NCBI RefSeq assembly: GCF_904063055.1
Contig: NZ_CAJFCN010000009.1
Coordinates: forward strand, 1 to 64,000
Direction: 5' to 3'
Length of the DNA: 64,000 nt
Source: Pseudomonas paracarnis
GTDB lineage: Bacteria > Pseudomonadota > Gammaproteobacteria > Pseudomonadales > Pseudomonadaceae
Part shown: in pieces, positions 50,405 through 59,683 of the stretch
How positions within the stretch are numbered: the first letter of the stretch is position 1
How the letters are laid out: each line of letters begins with the position of its first letter
Position numbers and translations under genes: made by a program
The notes under the pieces: model-generated
Database searches by the model: none
What the model was told of the DNA's origin: nothing
What the model saw: only the letters and a program-made list of their open reading frames with translations

Positions 50405-52096
50405 TTACTTTTTAAGACCGAGTTTCTTCAGTTCTTCATCACGCAATTCACGCCGCAGGATCTTGCCCACGTTGGTGGTCGGCAACGCATCACGGAACTC
50501 CACGGCCTTGGGCACCTTGTAGCCGGTGACGTTGGCGCGCATGTGTTCCATCACCTGGTCCTTGGTCAGGGTGGCCCCTGGCTTGACCACGATGAACAAC
50601 TTGATGTGCTCGCCGGATTTTTCATCCGGTACGCCGATGGCCGCACACTGCAGCACGCCCGGCAGGCCCGCCAGCACGTCTTCGAGCTCGTTGGGGTAGA
50701 CGTTGAAGCCGGAGACCAGAATCATGTCCTTCTTGCGGTCGACGATACGCATGTAGCCGTCTGGCTGGATGATCGCGATGTCGCCGGTCTTCAGCCAGCC
50801 CTCGCTGTCGAGCATCTCGTCGGTGGCATCCTGGCGCTGCCAGTAGCCCTTCATCACTTGCGGACCTTTTACACACAGCTCGCCGGTTTCGCCCAGCGCC
50901 AGCTCGGTACCGTCGTCGGCGATGACTTTACACGCGGTGGAAGGCACCGGAATGCCAATGGTGCCGATCTGGATGTTCTGGATCGGGTTGACCGTGGCCA
51001 CCGGGCTGGTTTCAGTCATGCCGTAGCCTTCGCAGATCGCGCAGCCGGTCACGGCCTTCCAACGCTCCGCCGCAGCCAGTTGCAACGCCATGCCGCCCGA
51101 TAGGGTGACCTTCAGCGCAGAGAAGTCCAGCTTGCGGAAACCTTCGTTGTTGCACAGTGCCACGAACAGGGTGTTGAGGCCGACGAAGCCGCTGAACTTC
51201 CACTTCGACAGTTCCTTGACCATCGCCGGCAGGTCGCGCGGGTTGCTGATCAGGATGTTGTGGTTGCCGATCAGCATCATCGCCATGCAATGAAAGGTGA
51301 AGGCATAGATGTGGTAGAGCGGCAGCGGCGTGATCAGGATCTCGCAGCCTTCATTGAGGTTGGAGCCCATCAGCGCCTTGCATTGCAACATGTTGGCGAC
51401 GAGGTTGCGGTGGGTCAGCATCGCGCCCTTGGCCACGCCGGTGGTACCGCCGGTGTATTGCAACACGGCCACATCGCCGCTGGCCGGGCTGGCATCGTTG
51501 ACCGGCTGGCCATGGCCCTTGGCGAGTACGTCGTTGAACTTGATGGCCTGGGGCAGATGATAGGCCGGGACCATTTTCTTCACGTACTTGATCACGCTGT
51601 TGATCAGCACGCGCTTGAACGGCGAGAGCAGGTCGGCAACTTCGGTGACGATCACGTGCTTGACGGCGGTCTTGGGCACGACTTTTTCAGCCAGGTGCGC
51701 CATGTTGGCCAGGCAAACCAGGGCCTTGGCCCCCGAATCATTGAATTGGTGTTCCATCTCCCGCGCGGTGTATAGCGGGTTGGTGTTGACCACGATCAGG
51801 CCGGCGCGGATGGCACCGAATACAGCGACGGGGTATTGCAGAACGTTGGGCAGTTGCACAGCGATTCGATCGCCAGGCTTCAAGTCGGTATGCTGTTGCA
51901 GATACGCGGCGAATGCGCCGGACAATTCGTACAGTTCACCGTAGGTGATTGTCTTGCCCAGGTTGCTGAAAGCCGGTTTGTTGGCGAAGCGCTGGCAGGA
52001 CTGCTTCAGTACCGCCTGAATATTCGGATACTCGTCTGGATTGATCTGTGCAGCAATCCCGGCGGGGTACTTATCCTTCCAAAAGTCTTCATTCAT
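50405..52096 (-). CDS. fadD1: Long-chain fatty acid-CoA ligase FadD1
   Basis: A 563-residue acyl-CoA synthetase that activates fatty acids with ATP and CoA at the inner membrane. The AMP-binding motif is YTGGTTGVAKGAMLTHRN near 213-230, with EGYGMTETSP and the FACS signature (TGDIAIIQPDGYMRIVDRKK, DMILVSGFNVYPNELEDVL). The Lys near the end (NVGKILRRELR) is the adenylation lysine. It is the downstream member of a fadD2-fadD1 pair as in P. aeruginosa; the 382-bp gap between them holds a REP doublet and a 17-bp palindrome, so it likely has its own promoter. Confidence 0.95.
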   Translation of the reverse strand: MNEDFWKDKYPAGIAAQINPDEYPNIQAVLKQSCQRFANKPAFSNLGKTITYGELYELSGAFAAYLQQHTDLKPGDRIAVQLPNVLQYPVAVFGAIRAGLIVVNTNPLYTAREMEHQFNDSGAKALVCLANMAHLAEKVVPKTAVKHVIVTEVADLLSPFKRVLINSVIKYVKKMVPAYHLPQAIKFNDVLAKGHGQPVNDASPASGDVAVLQYTGGTTGVAKGAMLTHRNLVANMLQCKALMGSNLNEGCEILITPLPLYHIYAFTFHCMAMMLIGNHNILISNPRDLPAMVKELSKWKFSGFVGLNTLFVALCNNEGFRKLDFSALKVTLSGGMALQLAAAERWKAVTGCAICEGYGMTETSPVATVNPIQNIQIGTIGIPVPSTACKVIADDGTELALGETGELCVKGPQVMKGYWQRQDATDEMLDSEGWLKTGDIAIIQPDGYMRIVDRKKDMILVSGFNVYPNELEDVLAGLPGVLQCAAIGVPDEKSGEHIKLFIVVKPGATLTKDQVMEHMRANVTGYKVPKAVEFRDALPTTNVGKILRRELRDEELKKLGLKK

Positions 52097-52128
52097 GGAA
52101 GCCCACTCCTCAGCGACGCGAATTCATC

Positions 52129-52145
52129 ATCGCATTTGATGCGAT
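52129..52145. promoter_or_regulatory. 17-bp palindrome upstream of fadD1
   Basis: ATCGCAT-TTG-ATGCGAT has perfect 7-bp arms and ends 33 bp before the fadD1 ATG on the minus strand. It could be an operator; the binding protein is unknown. Confidence 0.4.
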
Positions 52146-52367
52146 TATTATTGGTGTATGTTTTTAGGTGAGTCTGGCGCTTTCAAGCAGGCCTAGAAGT
52201 CACAAAGCGCGCCGAGAGTAGCAGCTTTGCCAAGGGCCGCCTAGAGCCAAAAGAGGGCCCTACAGTCATAAACATGACTCAAGAATATCCAATGGTCACT
52301 TTTAGAGCAAAAATTCTATAACGCCAAAAATGGCTCTAGAACAGGCTTTCAAGGGCGAAAAATACAG

Positions 52368-52457
52368 TGTGGGAGCTGGCTTGCTTGCGATAGCGGTGGA
52401 TCAGTCAGTTCAACAGGTGACTGAAACACTGCTATCGCAGGCAAGCCCGCTCCCACA
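52368..52457. repeat. REP doublet (REPIN-like)
   Basis: Inverted arms between fadD2 and fadD1. Both arms show single-base changes (GCTTGCTTGC on the left, GCCCGCTCCC on the right). Confidence 0.88.
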
Positions 52458-52478
52458 TTTTTTGTACTCTATTTCAAT

Positions 52479-54167
52479 TCAAGCAATGTCGCGCAGCTCC
52501 CGGCGCAAGATCTTGCCCACCGGTGTCATCGGCAACGACTCTCTCAACACAATATGCTTGGGCACCTTGTACCCCGTGAAGTTGGCCTTGCAGTACGCTT
52601 TCAGTTCCTCAAGGCTCACCCCCTGGGCCCGAGCCACCACGAACAGTTTCACCGCCTCCCCCGTGCGCTCGTCCGGCACGCCGATCACGGCGCAGTTGGC
52701 CACGGCCGGGTGGGCCATGATCACGTCTTCGATTTCGTTGGGGTACACGTTGAAACCCGAGACGATGATCAAATCCTTCTTGCGATCCACAATACTGATG
52801 TAGCCATCGGTGTCGATCACCGCAATGTCACCGGTCTTCAACCAGCCATCGGCGTCCAAGGTTTCGGCGGTGGCGGCCGGTTGCTGCCAGTAGCCCTTCA
52901 TCACTTGTGGGCCCTGGATGCACAGCTCGCCGCGCTCGCCCAAAGGCAGTTCTTGCCCCAGGTCATCGACGACTTTCATCGCCGTACCCGGCACCGGGAT
53001 GCCCACGGTACCCAGGCGCGACAGGCCGCCGTAGGGGTTGGTACTGGCCACTGGCGAGGTTTCGGTGAGGCCGTAGCCTTCGCCGATGGCGCAACCGGTC
53101 AGCGCCTTCCAGCGTTCCGCCGTGGCCTTGACCAGAGCGGTGCCACCGGAGTTGGTGATCTTGAGGTGGGAGAAGTCCAGGCTCTTGAAATCCGGGTGGT
53201 CCAGCAGCGCCACAAACAGGGTGTTGAGCCCCAGCAGCGCAGTGAAGCGCCACTGTTTCAATTCCTTGATAAACCCGCCGATGTCGCGTGGATTGGTGAT
53301 CAATACGTTGTGGTTGCCGGACACCATCATGCACATGCAGTTGGCCGTGAATGCATAGATATGGTACAGCGGCAACGGCGCGATCATGACCTCCTGCCCT
53401 TCCTTGATCAGCGGGTGGCCGTCTTCACCCAGTTGCGACATGCACGCCCGCACCTGCTGCATGTTCGCTACCAGATTGCCATGGGTGAGCATCGCGCCCT
53501 TGGCCAGGCCGGTGGTGCCGCCGGTGTATTGCAGCACGGCGATGTCGTCCAGGGTTACCGGATGGCGCGTCACCCCAAGGCCCGCGCCCATGCGCAGGGC
53601 GCGCTTGAACGATACCGCCCGCGGCAGGTGATAGGCGGGGACCATCTTCTTCACCTTGTCGACCACGGTGTTGACCAGCCAGCCTTTGGCGGCGGGCATG
53701 AAGTCGCCCATCCTGGCTTCGATCAAGTAGTCGATCTCGGTGTCGGTGCACACCTCCTGCACCCGCGAACCGAACAGGTTGAGGTACACCAGCGCCCGCA
53801 CGCCTGCGTCCTTGAACTGGTGGCGCATCTCGCGAGGGGTGTACAGCGGGTTGGTATTGACCACGATCAGCCCGGCGCGCAGTGCGCCGAATACGGCAAC
53901 TGGATAATGCAGCACATTAGGCATTTGCACCGCAATGCGCTCACCGGGCTTGAGGTCGGTGTGCTGTTGCAGGTAACCGGCGAACGCCGCACTCTGGCGT
54001 TCCAGCTCGGCGTAGGTCAGGGTAATGCCCATGTTGCTGAACGCCGGACGGTCAGCGAAGGTCTTGCAGGAACGCTCGAAGACCTCGATCACTGACTTGT
54101 AGGTCGTGAGGTCGATGGCATTGGGGACGCCCGCCGCCCGTTTGTCATTCCAGAAATCAGGTTGCAT
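52479..54167 (-). CDS. fadD2: Long-chain fatty acid-CoA ligase FadD2
   Basis: A 562-residue acyl-CoA synthetase, a close paralogue of fadD1 with the same motifs: YTGGTTGLAKGAMLTHGN, EGYGLTETSP, TGDIAVIDTDGYISIVDRKK and the terminal PVGKILRRELRD. The two differ through much of the middle, so they may differ in chain-length preference, as reported for the P. aeruginosa pair. It is divergent from the lysophospholipase-like gene at 54379. Confidence 0.95.
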   Translation of the reverse strand: MQPDFWNDKRAAGVPNAIDLTTYKSVIEVFERSCKTFADRPAFSNMGITLTYAELERQSAAFAGYLQQHTDLKPGERIAVQMPNVLHYPVAVFGALRAGLIVVNTNPLYTPREMRHQFKDAGVRALVYLNLFGSRVQEVCTDTEIDYLIEARMGDFMPAAKGWLVNTVVDKVKKMVPAYHLPRAVSFKRALRMGAGLGVTRHPVTLDDIAVLQYTGGTTGLAKGAMLTHGNLVANMQQVRACMSQLGEDGHPLIKEGQEVMIAPLPLYHIYAFTANCMCMMVSGNHNVLITNPRDIGGFIKELKQWRFTALLGLNTLFVALLDHPDFKSLDFSHLKITNSGGTALVKATAERWKALTGCAIGEGYGLTETSPVASTNPYGGLSRLGTVGIPVPGTAMKVVDDLGQELPLGERGELCIQGPQVMKGYWQQPAATAETLDADGWLKTGDIAVIDTDGYISIVDRKKDLIIVSGFNVYPNEIEDVIMAHPAVANCAVIGVPDERTGEAVKLFVVARAQGVSLEELKAYCKANFTGYKVPKHIVLRESLPMTPVGKILRRELRDIA

Positions 54168-54378
54168 TATTCTTGCCCTCTTACCTGAGTGTGTCCGGCC
54201 GCTTTAAGCATTGATAAAAAGCGGAGATTTGAGGGACGTTAGCAGCTATGACCAAACAGGCAAATAAGATAAATCCTGTCATTGATTGCGTGAATCTTGC
54301 GTCTAACGTGCAGGTAGATGCCGCGCAATTCTGGCGATGAGCTATACACTGCAACGACCCTGAGCAAAGGAAGCCGCC

Positions 54379-55323
54379 ATGAACCACAGCACCTTCTGGC
54401 TGACCGCGAACGACCACAGCCGCCTGTCTGTCAACCAATGGCTGCCAGACAGCCCGCCGAGGGCGGTGGTCATGCTCTCCCATGGCATGGCCGAGCACAG
54501 TGGTCGTTATGCTCGCCTGGCCGACGCCTTGTGCCGCGCCGGCTACGGCGTGTATGCCTTGGACCAGCGCGGCCATGGCCGTACCGCCGACGAGGGCATC
54601 CTGGGGCTGTACGCTGAAAAGGATGGCTGGAACAAAGTAGTCGGCGACCTGGCCAGCCTCAACCAGCATATTGGCCAGCAGCAACCGGACCTGCCGATTA
54701 TTTTGCTCGGCCATAGCATGGGCAGCTACATCGCCCAGGGCTATTTGCTGCACCACAGCGCCAGCCTGCATGGCGCGATTCTCAGCGGTTCGAATTTCCA
54801 GCCGGTGGTGTTATATAGCGCGGCCCGGCTGATCGCACGTATCGAACGCTTGCGCCAAGGGTTGCGCGGCCGTAGTGCGTTGATCGAGCTCCTCTCATTT
54901 GGCTCGTTCAACAAAGCGTTCAAGCCCAACCGCACCGCCTTCGACTGGCTGAGCCGCGACCCGGACGAAGTCGACAAGTACATCAATGACCCGCTCTGCG
55001 GTTTTCGTTGCACCAACCAGTTGTGGATCGACCTGCTGGGCGGCTTGCAGCAAATCAGCAAAGCGTCCAATCTCGCGCAGATCGACCCGGGCTTGCCGAT
55101 CCTGGTGATGGGCGGCGAATGTGATCCGGTGAGCGAAGGCAAGCGTCTCAAGGACCTGGCCCACGCACTGCGTGAGGCCGGCTGCCAGAACGTGCAATTG
55201 AACCTCTACCCGCAGGCGCGGCATGAAGTGTTCAACGAAACCAACCGTGATGAAGTCACCGCCGACCTTCTGAGCTGGCTGGAACAGGCGCTGGCGTTGC
55301 GCAGGCCAACCCGCTGCGAATAG
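54379..55323 (+). CDS. Alpha/beta hydrolase, lysophospholipase/monoacylglycerol lipase type
   Basis: A 314-residue serine hydrolase. The oxyanion part is VVMLSHGMAEHSGRYARLAD with VYALDQRGHGRT, the nucleophile elbow is LLGHSMGSYI, the acid is Asp in VMGGECDPVSEGK, and the His is in QARHEVFNE. It belongs to the Hydrolase_4 group of monoacylglycerol lipases and lysophospholipases. Its place between fadD genes and a PhaJ hydratase fits release and use of fatty acids. The ATG at 54379 has AAAGGAAG upstream. Confidence 0.9.
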   Translation: MNHSTFWLTANDHSRLSVNQWLPDSPPRAVVMLSHGMAEHSGRYARLADALCRAGYGVYALDQRGHGRTADEGILGLYAEKDGWNKVVGDLASLNQHIGQQQPDLPIILLGHSMGSYIAQGYLLHHSASLHGAILSGSNFQPVVLYSAARLIARIERLRQGLRGRSALIELLSFGSFNKAFKPNRTAFDWLSRDPDEVDKYINDPLCGFRCTNQLWIDLLGGLQQISKASNLAQIDPGLPILVMGGECDPVSEGKRLKDLAHALREAGCQNVQLNLYPQARHEVFNETNRDEVTADLLSWLEQALALRRPTRCE

Positions 55324-55379
55324 TTTTTGCTTTAAAATCAGCCGATTAATTATCGATAAGCCACAGGATGCACCTTTAG

Positions 55380-55850
55380 ATGACCCAGGTAACCAACACC
55401 CCGTACGAAGCGCTCGAAGTAGGCCAGACCGCCAGCTTCAGCAAAACCGTCGAAGAGCGTGATATCCAGTTGTTCGCCGCCATGTCCGGCGACCACAACC
55501 CGGTGCACCTGGATGCTGAATACGCCAAGGCAACCATGTTCAAGGAGCGGATTGCCCACGGCATGTTCAGCGGTGCGCTGATCAGCGCGGCGGTGGCTTG
55601 TGAGTTGCCTGGGCCGGGCACGATTTACATCGGCCAGCAGATGACCTTCCAGAAGCCGGTAAAGATCGGCGACACATTGACCGTGCGCTTGGAAATCCTC
55701 GAGAAACTGCCGAAGTTTCGCGTGCGCATTGCCACTCGGGTGTTCAACCAGCGTGATGAGTTGGTCGTCGATGGCGAGGCGGAAATTCTGGCGCCACGTA
55801 AGCAGCAAGTGGTGACCTTGACCGAGCTACCGCCGATCAGTATTGGCTGA
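55380..55850 (+). CDS. phaJ: (R)-specific enoyl-CoA hydratase, MaoC/PhaJ type
   Basis: A 156-residue hotdog-fold hydratase. The hydratase-2 motif is MSGDHNPVHLDAEYAKATMF near 35-54, where Asp and His are catalytic, with RIAHGMFSGALIS next. It converts enoyl-CoA from beta-oxidation to (R)-3-hydroxyacyl-CoA, which can feed polyhydroxyalkanoate synthesis. It follows the hydrolase gene by 56 bp in the same direction and matches the PA3301-PA3302 gene order as I recall it. Confidence 0.87.
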   Translation: MTQVTNTPYEALEVGQTASFSKTVEERDIQLFAAMSGDHNPVHLDAEYAKATMFKERIAHGMFSGALISAAVACELPGPGTIYIGQQMTFQKPVKIGDTLTVRLEILEKLPKFRVRIATRVFNQRDELVVDGEAEILAPRKQQVVTLTELPPISIG

Positions 55851-55879
55851 TCTACATTCCAGCCTTTGCGTAAAACAAA

Positions 55880-55968
55880 TGTGGGAGCGGGCTTGCCCGC
55901 GAATGCGGTGTGTCAGTCAATACAACCGTGACTGATCCACCGCTTTCGCGGGCAAGCCCGCTCCCACA
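55880..55968. repeat. REP doublet, GCGGGC type
   Basis: Inverted arms with TGTGGGAGCGGGCTTGCCCG, the sequence class of the palindrome at 50315, between converging genes. Confidence 0.9.
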
Positions 55969-55986
55969 CTAAGCCCAGCGTAGGTC

Positions 55987-56454
55987 TTACGACTGAGCGC
56001 GGGCCTGGTTACGCAGGGCTTTTACCTGGTCGTGATTGCGCTGTACACCGTGGTACTGACGCTCAACCAAGTCACGAATGCCCACCAGGTTGTGTTTGTT
56101 GATCTTCTCGATCGCTTCACGGTAAGCCTTCAATGCGTGGTCTTCACCGCGCTCGGCTTCGTTCAATACGGCCTCTTCGTCCTTGCCAGTGACCATCGAC
56201 TTCACGTCGACCCAGCCACGGTGCAGGGCGCCAGCCATGCTGCCGGAATCTTCAGGATCGCCACCCAAGGCACGCACAGCAGTTTTCAGTTCAGCAGCGG
56301 CTGTCGCGCAATCAGCGGAGCGTTTGGCAAACAGGGCCTTGAGTTCTGGATGCTTGATGTCTTCAGCGCATTCCTTGAAACCCTTTTGGCCGTCGATGCT
56401 GGTCTCGATCAGGTCGTTCAGTACGGAGATCGATTCTTTGTTGATATCAGTCAT
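55987..56454 (-). CDS. PA2169-family four-helix (DUF2383) protein
   Basis: A 155-residue all-helical protein of the ferritin-like DUF2383 family: SVLNDLIETSIDGQKGFKEC, KALFAKRSADCATAAAELKT and EAERGEDHALKAYREAIEKI. Conserved Glu, Asp and His residues suggest a metal or redox link, but no function is known. Members are stress-induced in Pseudomonas. It is a single gene. Confidence 0.88.
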   Translation of the reverse strand: MTDINKESISVLNDLIETSIDGQKGFKECAEDIKHPELKALFAKRSADCATAAAELKTAVRALGGDPEDSGSMAGALHRGWVDVKSMVTGKDEEAVLNEAERGEDHALKAYREAIEKINKHNLVGIRDLVERQYHGVQRNHDQVKALRNQARAQS

Positions 56455-56658
56455 TTTTCAATTCCTTGTACGGGTTAGAAGGTTGCCTTGGTTATTGCAG
56501 CGCCCGTGCCAGGTTTTCAAAAATTATTTTTACGTTTTATTTCAATAAGTTACGAATTATTGAACCATCTGTATCTTGGTTATTTGCATGATCTGTCATT
56601 TGGCCTTCATGCAGAATGCCTGTATTTTCGAAAGCCTGGCCTCAACCCTGCGACGCTC

Positions 56659-56895
56659 ATGAATCCCGAAAAACTCGAACTGCTCATCACCCGCCAAATG
56701 CCCTTCGGCAAATACAAAGGCCGGATCATTGCCGACCTGCCTGGGCCCTACCTGAATTGGTTCGCCCGTGAAGGTTTCCCCCACGGGGAACTGGGCGGTT
56801 TGCTGGCGTTGATGCAGGAAATCGACCACAACGGTCTGTCCGAATTGCTCGAACCACTGCGCGCCAAACACGGCAGACCCGCCCCCCGCCACTAG
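56659..56895 (+). CDS. DUF3820-family protein
   Basis: A 78-residue protein with the family core MPFGKYKGRIIADLPGPYLN and WFAREGFPHGELGGLL. DUF3820 is annotated as a putative quorum-regulated virulence factor from a P. aeruginosa structure, with no tested activity. The GKYKG and DLP..YL motif resembles exonuclease-associated modules. The ATG at 56659 is the first in a suitable place; upstream sequence is A/T-rich. The class V aminotransferase gene begins 10 bp later, so they probably form one unit. Confidence 0.82.
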   Translation: MNPEKLELLITRQMPFGKYKGRIIADLPGPYLNWFAREGFPHGELGGLLALMQEIDHNGLSELLEPLRAKHGRPAPRH

Positions 56896-56905
56896 GAGAC
56901 CCACC

Positions 56906-58081
56906 ATGCCAAGGAATGCCGATAACGAAGCGCACTGGCAGGCCATCGCTCAGCGTTACGAGTGCGAGCCCGGCCCGATCAACCTGGAAAACGGCTACTT
57001 CGGGCGCATGAGCCGGGCGGTGCAGGCCCAATACCTTGAGCACATCAGCTTTATCAACCGCAGCAACGCTGTGCATGTGCGCCAGCGTTTTGAACAGGGT
57101 GAAAACAACGAGATACGCCGCCAGTTGGCCGGGTTGATTGCTGTCGACCCCGAGTCGGTCGCTTTCACCCGTAACGCCACCGAAGCCTTGCAGTCGCTGA
57201 TCCGCAACTACAACCGCCTGCAACCGGGCGACCAGGTGCTGATCACTGATCTGGAATACGACACAGTCAAAGGCGCCATGCGCTGGCTGGCAGCGACTCG
57301 CGGCGTGGAAGTCATAGAGGTGGCCCACACCCACCCGGCCCGTTTCGACAGCTTGGTGCAGACTTATCACGATGCGTTTGTGCAGTACCCGCGCCTGAAA
57401 TTAATGGCCTTGACCCATGTGACCCACCGTACGGGCCTGGTCATGCCGGTTGCGGCCATTGCCAAGGCAGCGCGCGAACGAGGAATCGACGTGATCCTCG
57501 ACGGCGCCCACGCCTTGGGCCAGATCGAATTCAACCTGGCCGAACTGGGCATTCAGTTCGCAGGCTTCAACCTGCACAAGTGGATCGGCGCGCCGTTGAC
57601 CCTGGGCTTTTTGTACATCGCACCGGAGCGCCTGGCCGATATCGACCCGGATATGGGCGAGTTCCATTACCCAGACACCGATGTGCGAGCGCGTACGTCC
57701 TACAGCACGCCGAACTTTCCGGCGCTGATGACCTTGCCTCTGGTGTTTGAAGAGCATCGACAATTGGGGGGCGCTGCAGCCAAGGGCGCACGCGTCAATT
57801 ACCTGCGCAACCTGTGGGTGAACCAGGTGCGGCCGTTGGCGGGGATCGAAGTGCTGACTTCGGATGACCCGCGACTGTATTGCGGGATCACCGCCTTCAA
57901 GTTTATCGGGCGTGATCAGCAGGCGATGGTGGACAGGTTGCTCAAGGAGCACGGCCTGTTCACCACTACGCGCACGGGGGCAGCGTTTGGCACCTGTATC
58001 CGGGTGACGCCGGGGCTGGTGACGTCGGCGGCGGACATCAATGCGCTAGTCCACGCGATCACCAAACTAAACACCGTTTAA
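56906..58081 (+). CDS. Class V aminotransferase (isopenicillin N epimerase-like)
   Basis: A 391-residue PLP enzyme of the class V family, which includes cysteine desulfurases and isopenicillin N epimerase. The PLP Lys is in GFNLHKWIGAPLTLGFLY near 231, with DGAHALGQIEFNL (Asp and His) ahead of it and FTRNATEALQSLIR near 90. The epimerase-like subgroup has varied roles, so the substrate is unknown. It is co-directional with the small DUF3820 gene and ends before a REP doublet. Confidence 0.87.
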   Translation: MPRNADNEAHWQAIAQRYECEPGPINLENGYFGRMSRAVQAQYLEHISFINRSNAVHVRQRFEQGENNEIRRQLAGLIAVDPESVAFTRNATEALQSLIRNYNRLQPGDQVLITDLEYDTVKGAMRWLAATRGVEVIEVAHTHPARFDSLVQTYHDAFVQYPRLKLMALTHVTHRTGLVMPVAAIAKAARERGIDVILDGAHALGQIEFNLAELGIQFAGFNLHKWIGAPLTLGFLYIAPERLADIDPDMGEFHYPDTDVRARTSYSTPNFPALMTLPLVFEEHRQLGGAAAKGARVNYLRNLWVNQVRPLAGIEVLTSDDPRLYCGITAFKFIGRDQQAMVDRLLKEHGLFTTTRTGAAFGTCIRVTPGLVTSAADINALVHAITKLNTV

Positions 58082-58084
58082 AAC

Positions 58085-58172
58085 TGTGGGAGCGGGCTTG
58101 CCTGCGATAACGGTGTATCAGCCAAAGATGGGCTAACTGATAAATGGCTATCGCAGGCAAGCCAGCTCCCAC
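58085..58172. repeat. REP doublet (mixed GCGGGC/GCTGGC type)
   Basis: The left arm is TGTGGGAGCGGGCTTGCCTG and the right arm ends CAAGCCAGCTCCCAC, so the two arms are of different classes. Confidence 0.88.
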
Positions 58173-58210
58173 CTTCAGAGCGGCGATGTGCTTGAGGTTT
58201 TTCTACAGGC

Positions 58211-58243
58211 AAAAAAAAGCGGCACACCGACCAAGTGCGCCGC
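58211..58243 (-). terminator. Rho-independent terminator after eda
   Basis: Minus strand GCGGCGCAC pairs with GTGTGCCGC (one G-T pair) around TTGGTCG and ends in eight T residues. Confidence 0.88.
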
Positions 58244-58286
58244 AAAAATGCCGTTAAGCACAGCAACAACGATTCGATAAATCCGT

Positions 58287-58952
58287 TCAGTCCAGCAGCG
58301 CCAGCGCCTGGGCAGTGACTTCCTGGATACGCGCCCAGTCGCCGTTCTTGACCCACTCCGGATCCAGCATCCAGCTGCCCCCCACGCACATCACGTTTTT
58401 CAACGCCATGTAGCTCTTGATGTTGGCTGGGCCAACACCGCCAGTCGGGCAGAATTTGACTTCGCCGAACGGGCCGCCGAGCGCCTTGATGGCAGCAACA
58501 CCACCGCTGACTTCAGCCGGGAACAGTTTGAAGCGGCGATAACCCAGGCCGTAGCCTTCCATGATGCCGGAGGCGTTGCTGATGCCCGGCAGCAGCGGGA
58601 TCGGGCTGTGCACCGAGGCTTCCAGCAGGTCGCGGGTGATGCCAGGGGTGACGATAAATTGCGAGCCCGCCACTTCGGCCGCTTCGAGCATGTGACGATC
58701 GAGCACGGTACCGGCACCGGTGCACAGCTCAGGACGTTGCTCGCGCAAGACCTGAATGGCCTTGAGGCCGAACTCGGAACGCAGGGTCACTTCCAGCGCG
58801 GTCAAACCGCCAGCGGCCAGGGCGTCGGCCAACGGCAGGATGTCCTGTTCGCGGGCGATGGTGATCACCGGCAGGATCCGCGCCTTGGCGCAGAGGCTGT
58901 CGATCAAGGCAACTTTATCCGCCATGGACACGGTCGATTGGGGGCTTTTCAT
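58287..58952 (-). CDS. eda: 2-dehydro-3-deoxy-phosphogluconate (KDPG) aldolase
   Basis: A 221-residue class I aldolase that splits KDPG into pyruvate and glyceraldehyde-3-phosphate, the last Entner-Doudoroff step. The Schiff-base Lys is in RRFKLFPAEVSGG, the catalytic Glu in LTALEVTLRSE, and the phosphate site in CPTGGVGPANI. The ATG at 58952 has AAGGA upstream and gives the usual length; an ATG at 58973 would extend it by seven residues and overlap pgl. It is the third gene of zwf-pgl-eda. Confidence 0.95.
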   Translation of the reverse strand: MKSPQSTVSMADKVALIDSLCAKARILPVITIAREQDILPLADALAAGGLTALEVTLRSEFGLKAIQVLREQRPELCTGAGTVLDRHMLEAAEVAGSQFIVTPGITRDLLEASVHSPIPLLPGISNASGIMEGYGLGYRRFKLFPAEVSGGVAAIKALGGPFGEVKFCPTGGVGPANIKSYMALKNVMCVGGSWMLDPEWVKNGDWARIQEVTAQALALLD

Positions 58953-58969
58953 AGCGGCTGATCCTTGGC

Positions 58970-59683
58970 TCATGGACACCAGTAAATCTCTAGAGTAGGT
59001 TGCAAAAACGCGCGAATCGGCATGGCAGCAACATCGTTGCTGGCCAGGGCGGCGCTCAAGGTGGTCAATTTCGAACTGCCGGAAATCGACAGCACGGTGT
59101 AGTTGGCCGTCGCCAACAGCGCGCGACTCATGGTCAGGCGCTGGTGCGGCACGGTCGGTGCCAGCATCGGCCAGCAACGGCGGGTACCGTCGGGCTTCAG
59201 GGCTTCAGCCAGGTTGGGACTGTTGGGGAACAGCGAGGCAGTGTGACCGTCATCGCCCATGCCCAGCACCAGCACATCAATGGCAGGCAGCTCGGCCAGC
59301 AGGCGATCGGCCTGCTCGGCAGCGTCTTCAAGGTTGGCGGCAGGGCTGTACAGGCTCAAGAACTTCGCCTTGGCCGCCGGGCCTTGCAGCAAGTGTTGCT
59401 TCAACAGGCCGGCATTGCTGTCCGCGTGTTCGACCGGCACCCAGCGCTCATCGGCCAGGGTGATGGTGACCTTGGACCAGTCCAGGCCCTGCTTGGCCAG
59501 GTTCTGGAAAAACGCCACGGGGCTGCGGCCACCGGACACCACCAACGTCGCCTCGCCACGGGCACTGATGGCCGCGCGCAGTTGTTCGGCCACGTCATTG
59601 GCCAGGCCATCGGCCAGCAGCGCAGGCGTACGGTACTCATGGGCAGCGACGCCCTGAGGCAGTTTCAATTCAGATATCGCCAT
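58970..59683 (-). CDS. pgl: 6-phosphogluconolactonase
   Basis: A 237-residue enzyme of the NagB-like lactonase family that hydrolyses 6-phosphogluconolactone. Motifs are LVVSGGRSPVAFFQNLAKQG, TITLADERWVP and LGMGDDGHTASLFP with its conserved His. The ATG at 59683 has GGGAGG upstream and overlaps the 3' end of zwf by 14 bases, so the genes are coupled. Confidence 0.95.
   Translation of the reverse strand: MAISELKLPQGVAAHEYRTPALLADGLANDVAEQLRAAISARGEATLVVSGGRSPVAFFQNLAKQGLDWSKVTITLADERWVPVEHADSNAGLLKQHLLQGPAAKAKFLSLYSPAANLEDAAEQADRLLAELPAIDVLVLGMGDDGHTASLFPNSPNLAEALKPDGTRRCWPMLAPTVPHQRLTMSRALLATANYTVLSISGSSKLTTLSAALASNDVAAMPIRAFLQPTLEIYWCP

Noticed and set aside
52554..54095. A 513-codon open frame on the plus strand opposite fadD2
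   Set aside because: It is an antisense shadow: fadD2 has a complete family match, while the opposite frame shows no domain and is rich in His, Gln and Arg, as expected from GC-rich codon mirroring.
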